In this document: positions 1-4,922 of the stretch, one piece after another
How the letters are laid out: each line of letters begins with the position of its first letter
Numbering within the stretch: position 1 is the stretch's first letter
Assembly (NCBI GenBank): GCA_003551485.1
Contig: PUMS01000457.1
Location: forward strand, 1-5,776
Length of the DNA: 5,776 nt
Direction of reading: 5' to 3'
DNA from: Phycisphaeraceae bacterium
GTDB taxonomy: Bacteria; Planctomycetota; Phycisphaerae; Phycisphaerales; Phycisphaeraceae
Position numbers and translations under genes: made by a program
The notes under the pieces: model-generated
Database searches by the model: none
What the model saw: the letters and a program-made list of their open reading frames with translations, nothing else
What the model was told of the DNA's origin: nothing

Positions 1-732
1 GCCGAGGCCAACCGCGCCCTGGCCGAGACGCAGGACCGGCTGCTTCAGCGCGAGTCGATGGCGCGGCTGGGTGAGATGGCCGCGGGCGCTGCCCACGAGA
101 TGAACAACCCGCTGACGATCATCTCCGGCCGCGCCCAGTTGCTGGTGCGCGGCCTGGAGCCGGGCTCTGAAAAGTTCAGGGCCGCCGAGCACATCGTCGA
201 GCAGTCGCACCGGCTGTCAGACCTGATCTCGGCGCTGCGCTCGTTCGCCGACCCGCCCAAGGCCCAGCGCCGGGAGGTCAACCTGGGCGCAGCGCTGGAT
301 GAGATGATCCGCGACCTTCGCCAGACGCTGCCGCGCCAGCAGGCACTGACGCCGGTTTACCTGAAGATGATCAGCGAGGCCAGCAGCGTGCAGCTCGATG
401 GCGAGAAGGTCTGCCAGGCCGTGCGCGAGCTGCTGCTCAACGCCCTCCAGGCCAACCCCCGGACCGGCGTGACGGTCAACGTCAAACGCATCGACAGCGA
501 ATCGGAACTGCTGATCCAGGTGATCGATGATGGCTGCGGGATGGAGCCGTCGGTGCTCGAGCCCGCGATGGCCCCGTTCTTCTCATTCAAGCCGGCGGGC
601 AGGCAGGTCGGCATGGGGCTGACGCGCGCCAGCCAGCTCGTGGCGGCCCACGGCGGCAGGATCGACCTGCGCAGCACAAACGGACAGGGAACGCGCGCTT
701 CGATCACCATCCCGCTTGACCGCGAGACCTGA
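1..732 (+). CDS. Sensor histidine kinase, C-terminal part (5' end outside window)
   Basis: This is the transmitter half of a two-component sensor kinase, which autophosphorylates a histidine using ATP and passes the phosphate to a receiver domain. The frame is open from base 1, so the ATG at base 58 is internal and the sensory N-terminus lies upstream. In visible codon numbering, codons 1-20 look like the end of a helical linker. The dimerisation/phosphoacceptor helix carries AAHEMNNPL with the histidine at codon 32 (bases 94-96), an NtrB-like H-box. The HATPase_c domain follows: N-box asparagine near codon 147 (LLLNALQANP), G1 box DDGCG at codons 176-180, and an F/G2 region FFSFKP...GMGLT with GMGL at codons 204-207. 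All catalytic boxes are intact, so the kinase should be active. The signal it senses cannot be told from here. The next gene downstream, a receiver protein on the same strand, is the obvious candidate partner but lacks the phosphoacceptor aspartate. Confidence 0.94.
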   Translation, partial: AEANRALAETQDRLLQRESMARLGEMAAGAAHEMNNPLTIISGRAQLLVRGLEPGSEKFRAAEHIVEQSHRLSDLISALRSFADPPKAQRREVNLGAALDEMIRDLRQTLPRQQALTPVYLKMISEASSVQLDGEKVCQAVRELLLNALQANPRTGVTVNVKRIDSESELLIQVIDDGCGMEPSVLEPAMAPFFSFKPAGRQVGMGLTRASQLVAAHGGRIDLRSTNGQGTRASITIPLDRET

Positions 733-751
733 AAGACCGATGACCCCCCTA

Positions 752-793
752 CCCCGCGGACCGCGCGCAGCCGGCGGGCAGCGGCATGCGGGG
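752..793 (+). other. Possible hairpin between kinase and regulator genes
   Basis: CCCCGC at 752-757 pairs with GCGGGG at 788-793. After a symmetrical 3-base internal loop, CCGC at 761-764 pairs with GCGG at 781-784. The loop is 16 bases. No T-tract follows, so it is not a classical intrinsic terminator. It could attenuate read-through into the regulator gene, or be a chance product of the high G+C. Confidence 0.25.
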
Positions 794-830
794 CAAGCGC
801 CGTTGTGACCGCGGGTGTTCCCAGACGTTC

Positions 831-835
831 AGGAG
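831..835 (+). promoter_or_regulatory. Ribosome binding site for the receiver-GAF gene
   Basis: AGGAG lies 11 bases before the GTG at 847 and is the only purine-rich Shine-Dalgarno-like sequence near the candidate starts. It favours GTG 847 over the earlier in-frame GTG at 805. The GTG at 835 overlaps this site and cannot use it. Confidence 0.5.
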
Positions 836-846
836 TGCAGATCAAC

Positions 847-1950
847 GTGTCCAGACCCAGGCACCGACGCCGCCAGCCCGATGCACCTTCCCCGCACAGC
901 CCGGCCCGGCCCGCGCCCCACCAGGTGCTGCTGGTGGATGAAGACCCGCGCGTGGCCGAGCAGCTCAGCACCGCGCTGGGCGATGCCACCTGCCGCCTGA
1001 GGCGGGCGGGGACGCTGGCCGAGGCCCGCCGCGCCGTCGATGCCGGCAGGGTGGACCTGATGCTGATGGCCGCACACCTGCCCGATGGCTCAGCGCTGCC
1101 CTGGGCCGAGCAACTGCGCCGCCGTCAACCGGGCTTGCGCGCGATCCTGCTGACCGATCAGCCCAGCGTCGATCAGGCCGTGGCGGCGATGCGGGCCGGC
1201 GCTGCGGACATGCTCATCAAGCCGCTGGACCTGGCCCTGGCCAACCAGCGGGTTCAACAGGTGCTGGCCGAGGGCCAGAACGACCGGCGGATGTACCGCC
1301 GCGTGCATCGCCTGCGGCGCATCTGCCGCCGGCTCAACGCCGCGAGGATCGAGATCAGCCGGCAGGTGGACGTGCTGTGCAGCGATCTGATCGGCGCCTA
1401 CCGCGAGCTGGCCGAGCAGGTGCAGCACGTGGTCAAGGGCGGCGAGTTCGCCCAGGTCGCCGCCGGTGAGTTGGACCTGGAGAAGCTGCTGCGCAAGACG
1501 CTGGAGTACCTGCTCGAGCAGGCCGGCCCGACCAACGCCGCGGTGTTTCTGCCCGCCACGATGGACGAGTATTCCCTGGGCGGCTACATCAACTACGACT
1601 GGTCCGCCGCCTCGCCCGAGGTGCTTCTTGCCCAACTGGCGGACGTGGTGGCGCCGAAGGTGGCCGAGCGCCCCGGCGTGACGCACATCACCGATGACCG
1701 CACGCTGCGAGGCTGGGCCGGCGGCGAGGCGGACTGCCTGGCCGGCTGCCACCTGGCGGCGGCGTGCTGCCGCGACGGACAGGAGCCGCTGGCGGTGATC
1801 GTGCTCTTCCGCAAGGCCGACGACCCGTTCCAGCCGAAGCTGCTGGACACGCTGGAGTCGATCTCGACGATGCTGGGTGAATACCTCGGCCGCATCATCC
1901 GCATCCATCACCGCCACAAACCCGGCCCCGAATACGGCAGCGCCGCCTGA
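847..1950 (+). CDS. Atypical receiver (pseudo-REC) protein with GAF-like C-terminal domain
   Basis: With the GTG start at 847 the protein has 367 residues; the frame stays open further upstream and GTG 805 is an alternative start. A basic, Pro-rich N-terminal tail (1-24) precedes a CheY-like receiver domain at about 26-141. The acidic pocket D31/E32, the conserved threonine T103 and the lysine K125 (IKPLD) are present. The phosphoacceptor position, in MLMAAHLPDG, is Ala75 (codon 1069-1071) instead of Asp. A long, Arg-rich helical segment (about 145-205) links to a GAF-like region (about 209-355) that includes FLPATMDEYSLGGYINYD and ends in a long helix. A cysteine cluster (C297, C301, C307, C308) lies inside the GAF-like part. 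There is no DNA-binding or enzymatic output domain, so it probably signals through protein contacts, perhaps with the upstream kinase. I infer phosphorylation-independent action. The gene follows the kinase by 114 bases, and a shared transcript is likely. Domain assignment of the receiver is firm; the GAF assignment is moderate. Confidence 0.87.
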   Translation: MSRPRHRRRQPDAPSPHSPARPAPHQVLLVDEDPRVAEQLSTALGDATCRLRRAGTLAEARRAVDAGRVDLMLMAAHLPDGSALPWAEQLRRRQPGLRAILLTDQPSVDQAVAAMRAGAADMLIKPLDLALANQRVQQVLAEGQNDRRMYRRVHRLRRICRRLNAARIEISRQVDVLCSDLIGAYRELAEQVQHVVKGGEFAQVAAGELDLEKLLRKTLEYLLEQAGPTNAAVFLPATMDEYSLGGYINYDWSAASPEVLLAQLADVVAPKVAERPGVTHITDDRTLRGWAGGEADCLAGCHLAAACCRDGQEPLAVIVLFRKADDPFQPKLLDTLESISTMLGEYLGRIIRIHHRHKPGPEYGSAA

Positions 1951-2026
1951 GCGACCGGAGACGGGGGCCGCAGCGGCACCGGGGCCCGCGCCGGCGGCCG
2001 ATGCAACGGCGGGATGGTCGCCAGCC

Positions 2027-2842
2027 TCAGCGTTCGGCCAGCGGCACGCCCAGGCGCTGGCACAGGGCGGTCACGTCCGCATGGAAGCGCTCCAGCGCGT
2101 CATCGGGGGTGTCACCGTACTGCTGGTGGAACCATTCACCGCTGATGAAGCCCTCGTACCCCGTGGCGAACAGTGCCGCAGCCATGTCATCCATCGGCAT
2201 CTCGCCCTCGCCGAACGGCTGGATGACGACCTGCTCGCGGCGGTTGAGCGCATCGTGCAGGTGGCAGTGGCGCACCAGGGGGCCGATGGCTTTGAAGGTC
2301 TGCTCGACGCTCTCGCCGTGGCGGTAGGGATGGAGGTTGTCGTAGTTGATGGCCACGTTGAGGTGGTTGGCGTGTTGCACCGCGGCGGCGGCATCGACCC
2401 CGCGGCTGACGGTATCGTGGGTCTCCAGCAGCACCATGACATCGTGCTCGGAGGCGCGGTCCCCGGCGGCGCGCAGGTGGTCGCCGAGCAACTCGATCAC
2501 CCGCGGCATCTCCCAGCCCGGCGGCGGCGGGCCGCAGAAGACGCGGACGGCGGGGCATTCGATGTCGGCGGCTAGTTGAAGCCGCAACTCCAGCGCATCG
2601 ACATCCGCGGCCTCGATGAGTTGGAGGCTGGTGGCCAGGCAGCAGGGAAACACATCCGCCGCGCGCAGCTTCTTCACCCACGATGCGCGCTCGTCCGCGC
2701 TGGACCAGACCTCGACGCCATGCTCGTGCCGCGCATCACAGCGGAACTCGATGCCGTGATACCCGTGCCGCAGCGCTGCCTCGAGCACCTGCCGAAAGTC
2801 CCACTGCGGACACGCAAACGTCATGAAGCTGACAAACGCCAT
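2027..2842 (-). CDS. Sugar phosphate isomerase/epimerase-like TIM-barrel protein
   Basis: This is a 271-residue protein of the xylose isomerase-like/AP endonuclease 2 superfamily, whose members are mostly metal-dependent sugar or hydroxypyruvate isomerases and epimerases. The expected metal-ligand pattern is visible at the ends of successive barrel strands: Glu140 (VLLETHD), Asp168 (INYDNLHP, with His171), His194 (HCHLHD) and Glu236 (ISGEW). GEGEMPMDD at 211-219 is the usual loop before the last strands. The N-terminal strand (FVSFMTFACP) and HGYHGIEFR at 26-34 fit the family. No signal peptide or membrane segment is seen, so it should be cytosolic. The length is typical and the gene looks intact. 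The substrate cannot be read from sequence; hydroxypyruvate isomerase or a ketose epimerase are possibilities. It lies 363 bases downstream of guaA on the same strand with its own likely promoter, and converges on the receiver gene. The ATG at 2842 is chosen because an excellent ribosome binding site precedes it. Confidence 0.92.
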   Translation of the reverse strand: MAFVSFMTFACPQWDFRQVLEAALRHGYHGIEFRCDARHEHGVEVWSSADERASWVKKLRAADVFPCCLATSLQLIEAADVDALELRLQLAADIECPAVRVFCGPPPPGWEMPRVIELLGDHLRAAGDRASEHDVMVLLETHDTVSRGVDAAAAVQHANHLNVAINYDNLHPYRHGESVEQTFKAIGPLVRHCHLHDALNRREQVVIQPFGEGEMPMDDMAAALFATGYEGFISGEWFHQQYGDTPDDALERFHADVTALCQRLGVPLAER

Positions 2843-2843
2843 C

Positions 2844-2852
2844 GATCACCTC
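2844..2852 (-). promoter_or_regulatory. Extended ribosome binding site of the isomerase gene
   Basis: Reading on the minus strand, GAGGTGATC precedes the ATG at 2842 by one base. All nine bases match the complement of the conserved bacterial 16S rRNA 3' end, which is unusually long, and GAGG sits 6 bases from the ATG. It fixes the start codon and suggests strong initiation. Confidence 0.75.
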
Positions 2853-2893
2853 AAGGTCAAACGCCGTCACGTTCCACCGCCCGCCGCCGGCGC

Positions 2894-2922
2894 AGATTAG
2901 AACCGGCCCCGACAGCGGTCAA
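2894..2922 (-). promoter_or_regulatory. Candidate sigma70-type promoter for the isomerase gene
   Basis: On the minus strand, TTGACC (2922-2917, five of six matches to TTGACA) is followed after 17 bases by TAATCT (2899-2894, keeping the first T, the A and the final T of TATAAT). A frame shifted by two bases, TCTAAT (2901-2896), matches five of six but with a 15-base spacer. This is one of the few AT-richer patches in the region. It would give a 5' leader of about 40-45 bases before the ATG at 2842. Confidence 0.45.
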
Positions 2923-2942
2923 ACCCGCAAAGGCCCCACGGC

Positions 2943-2959
2943 GGGGGTCGGGGGTCGGG
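2943..2959 (+). repeat. G-run tandem repeat, possible G-quadruplex
   Basis: GGGGGTC occurs twice in tandem (2943-2949, 2950-2956) and is followed by GGG at 2957-2959. A further GGG sits at 2977-2979. Together these give four G-runs on the plus strand, the last after a 17-base loop, so a three-layer quadruplex is only marginally possible. On the minus-strand transcript this is a C-rich stretch. Confidence 0.4.
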
Positions 2960-3056
2960 TGCATGACGCGCGTGGCGGGTCAATGGCCGGGCCTCTACTT
3001 CCCTCTCCCCCCCCGAGAGGGAGCAAGGGCCATCCCGCGGCACGTGTCATGCACCC
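2957..3056. repeat. About 100-base nested imperfect palindrome (REP/MITE-like)
   Basis: The outer arms GGGTGCATGAC (2957-2967) and GTCATGCACCC (3046-3056) are perfect 11-base inverted repeats. Further in, ATGGCC (2983-2988) pairs with GGCCAT (3028-3033). At the centre, TCCCTCTC (3000-3007) pairs with GAGAGGGA (3015-3022) around a loop of seven C. Three nested stems on one axis are unlikely by chance. The element has no coding capacity and lies between guaA and the isomerase promoter. It resembles a short non-autonomous dispersed element or a REP-type palindrome. No second copy occurs in this window and I see no clear target-site duplication. Confidence 0.6.
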
Positions 3057-3111
3057 GCGTGCGTCAAGACTCCCGGTCCATTCCGCCGAGGCCGCCCTCG
3101 CGGCTCGTCCG

Positions 3112-3140
3112 CCCGTGGCCCTGCTACGGGAAACCACGGG
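3112..3140 (-). terminator. Possible hairpin downstream of guaA
   Basis: CCCGTGG (3112-3118) and CCACGGG (3134-3140) form a perfect 7-base stem with a 15-base loop, and on the minus strand two more base pairs can form beyond a single mismatch. It is about 65 bases past the guaA stop. It lacks a following U-tract, so it may instead stabilise a 3' end made by Rho-dependent termination. Confidence 0.3.
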
Positions 3141-3174
3141 TGGGCAAGCCAACAGGGGCACCCGGCGCTGCGGA

Positions 3175-3201
3175 CCCGCCCCTTGCGGGGATTAGGGCGG
3201 G
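3175..3201 (-). terminator. Possible hairpin just past the guaA stop codon
   Basis: CCCGCCC (3175-3181) pairs with GGGCGGG (3195-3201) across 13 bases, starting four bases after the guaA stop. On the minus-strand RNA a competing inner hairpin, CCCC-GCAA-GGGG (3190-3179), has a GNRA tetraloop. No U-tract follows, so an intrinsic terminator is not established. An mRNA 3'-end stabiliser is equally possible. Confidence 0.35.
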
Positions 3202-3205
3202 GCGC

Positions 3206-4786
3206 TCACTCCCACTCGATGGTCGCCGGCGGTTTGCTCGAGATGTCGTAGACCACGCGGTTGACGCCGCGCACCTCGTTGATGATGCGGCTGGAGATGG
3301 TCGCCAGCACATCGTAGGGGATGCGTGCCCAGTCGGCGGTCATGAAGTCCTGTGTCTCGACAGCGCGGATGGCCACCACGCTTTCATACGTGCGGCCGTC
3401 GCCCATCACGCCCACGGCCTTGATCGGCAGCAGCACCGCGAAGACCTGGCTGGTGCGGCGGTAGAGCTGGTTGGCCACGATCTCCTCCAGCAGTATCTCA
3501 TCGCAGTCGCGCAGCAGGTCCAGGCGCTCGCGGTTCACCTCCCCCAGCACCCGCACCGCCAGGCCCGGGCCGGGAAAGGGGTGGCGCCACACGATCTGCT
3601 CGGGCAGGCCCAGCACCTCGCCCAGCCGGCGAACCTCATCCTTGAACAGGCTGCGCAGCGGCTCGATGAGTTCGAAGCCCAGTTCGGCCGGCAGGCCGCC
3701 GACGTTGTGATGCAGCTTGATGTTGGCCGCCGCGCCCGAGTAGCCGTGGCCGGACTCGATCACGTCCGGGTAGAGCGTGCCCTGGGCCAGGAAGCGTGCA
3801 TCGGGGATGTCCGCCGCGGCCTGCTTGAACGCCTCGATGAACCGGTGGCCGATGCGGCGGCGCTTCTCCTGCGGGTCGGTCACGCCGGCCAGATCGCTCA
3901 GGAAGGCCTCGGCGGCATCGACCACGCGCAGGTCGACATCGAAATGCCCGCGGAAGGTCTGCTCGACCAGTTCCCGCTCACCCTTGCGCAGCAGGCCGTT
4001 GTCGACGAACACGCACGTGAGCTGCGGCCCGATGGCCCTGGCCAGCAGCGCCGCCACGACCGAGGAGTCCACGCCGCCGCTGAGCCCGCAGATCACCCGC
4101 GCATCGCCCACCGCCCGGCGCACCTGCTGTGACTGGGCCTCGACGAAGTCGGCCATGCGCCAGCTCGCCCTGGACTGACAGATACCGGTCAGGAAGTTGC
4201 GCAGGATGTCGATGCCGTGGGGGGTGTGGGTCACCTCGGGATGGAACTGCACCCCGTAGAAGGGCACCTCGCGATGGCGCACCGCGGCGAAGGGGCATGT
4301 CGGCGTGCGGGCAAGGGGGATGAAGGCCTCGGGCAGGTCATCGACCTGGTCGCCGTGGCTCATCCACACGGTGGTGTTGGCCGGCACGCCCTCCAGCAGC
4401 GGCCGCGGCTGGAGGATTTCGAGGTTGGCCCGGCCGTACTCGCGTGCGCGGGCCACCCCCACCGCCGCGCCCAGCAGTTCGCAGCCAACCTGCATCCCGT
4501 AGCAGATGCCCAGCACGGGCACGCCCAGTTCGAACAGCCGCCGGTCGCAGCGCAGCGCATCGGCCTCGTAGACGCTCGAGGGGCCACCCGAGAGGATGAT
4601 GCCGCGCGGCTGAATCTCCGCCAGCGCCTCGACCGGTGTGTCCGGCCGCACCAGCACGCTGAACACCCCCGCCTCACGCACCCGCCGCGCGATGAGTTGC
4701 ACGTACTGCGACCCGAAATCCAGGATCGGAATGCACTGACCGCGAACGCCCGGCGGCAGTTCGATGTTCCACTTCGTCATCGTCAT
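3206..4786 (-). CDS. guaA: GMP synthase (glutamine-hydrolysing)
   Basis: GMP synthase converts XMP to GMP using ATP and ammonia released from glutamine, the last step of de novo guanine nucleotide synthesis in the cytosol. From the ATG at 4786 the protein has 526 residues, close to the E. coli length. The class I glutamine amidotransferase domain (about 18-205) has the catalytic triad Cys95 (GICYGMQ), His182 and Glu184 (VQFHPEV). The ATP pyrophosphatase domain opens with the PP-loop SGGVDSS at 236-242, and the C-terminal dimerisation domain contains RHPFPGPGLAVRVLGE and ends in the characteristic KPPATIEWE. All key residues are intact. Three in-frame ATGs (4792, 4786, 4780) lie six bases apart. 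GAGG at 4795-4798 is only two bases from the first and eight from the second, so 4786 is preferred. The frame extends to 4885, but that extra N-terminus does not resemble the family. It lies 136 bases downstream of rho on the same strand. Confidence 0.98.
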   Translation of the reverse strand: MTMTKWNIELPPGVRGQCIPILDFGSQYVQLIARRVREAGVFSVLVRPDTPVEALAEIQPRGIILSGGPSSVYEADALRCDRRLFELGVPVLGICYGMQVGCELLGAAVGVARAREYGRANLEILQPRPLLEGVPANTTVWMSHGDQVDDLPEAFIPLARTPTCPFAAVRHREVPFYGVQFHPEVTHTPHGIDILRNFLTGICQSRASWRMADFVEAQSQQVRRAVGDARVICGLSGGVDSSVVAALLARAIGPQLTCVFVDNGLLRKGERELVEQTFRGHFDVDLRVVDAAEAFLSDLAGVTDPQEKRRRIGHRFIEAFKQAAADIPDARFLAQGTLYPDVIESGHGYSGAAANIKLHHNVGGLPAELGFELIEPLRSLFKDEVRRLGEVLGLPEQIVWRHPFPGPGLAVRVLGEVNRERLDLLRDCDEILLEEIVANQLYRRTSQVFAVLLPIKAVGVMGDGRTYESVVAIRAVETQDFMTADWARIPYDVLATISSRIINEVRGVNRVVYDISSKPPATIEWE

Positions 4787-4794
4787 CGCCATCG

Positions 4795-4798
4795 CCTC
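4795..4798 (-). promoter_or_regulatory. Ribosome binding site of guaA
   Basis: GAGG on the minus strand lies 8 bases before the ATG at 4786, 2 before the ATG at 4792 and 14 before the ATG at 4780. The spacing selects the middle ATG. Confidence 0.55.
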
Positions 4799-4922
4799 AA
4801 CTGGCCACTGGCCATGCCTCGTGGGAAAACCCCAGAGCATACACCAGCACCGGTCACCCTGCGCGGCGGGAAGAGACCAGCGCAAAGCCGAGAGCGCATG
4901 AGACGCAATCCCTGTTGGCTTG

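Larger units (their letters stand above)
2843..3205. other. 363-base intergenic region, rich in palindromes
   Basis: No convincing gene is present. From the isomerase start outward it holds that gene's ribosome binding site and promoter, an 8-base repeat GGTCAAAC (2855-2862 and 2917-2924), a G-run tandem repeat, a long nested palindrome, a hairpin at 3112-3140 and a hairpin just past the guaA stop. Short open frames crossing it are not supported by start signals or by recognisable protein. Confidence 0.7.

Noticed and set aside
58..60. ATG at 58 as the start of the histidine kinase
   Set aside because: The frame is open from base 1 with plausible helical linker sequence, and the ATG falls only 12 codons before the phosphoacceptor histidine, inside the dimerisation helix.
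1090..1917. 275-codon minus-strand open frame
   Set aside because: It lies wholly antisense to the receiver-GAF gene, is very rich in His, Gln, Ala and Val, and has no recognisable domain.
1951..2026. Possible bidirectional terminator between the convergent genes: GCGACC (1951-1956) with GGTCGC (2016-2021), and GGGCC (1965-1969) with GGCCC (1983-1987)
   Set aside because: The stems are short, one has a 59-base loop, and there is no T-tract on either strand. Such pairings are expected by chance at this G+C.
2576..4132. 518-codon plus-strand open frame
   Set aside because: It runs antisense through guaA, across the intergenic region and into the isomerase gene. Its protein is low-complexity, rich in His, Gln, Ala and Arg, and matches no family, as expected for a shadow frame in GC-rich DNA.
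4802..4814. TGGCCA-C-TGGCCA palindrome upstream of guaA as an operator
   Set aside because: Each half is self-complementary, so a chance tandem of a common GC-rich hexamer explains it. There is no supporting context.
4836..4841. TATGCT on the minus strand as a -10 box for guaA
   Set aside because: No -35-like hexamer lies at the right distance, and the nearest candidate (GTGACC) is only 10 bases away. guaA may also be transcribed from upstream of rho.
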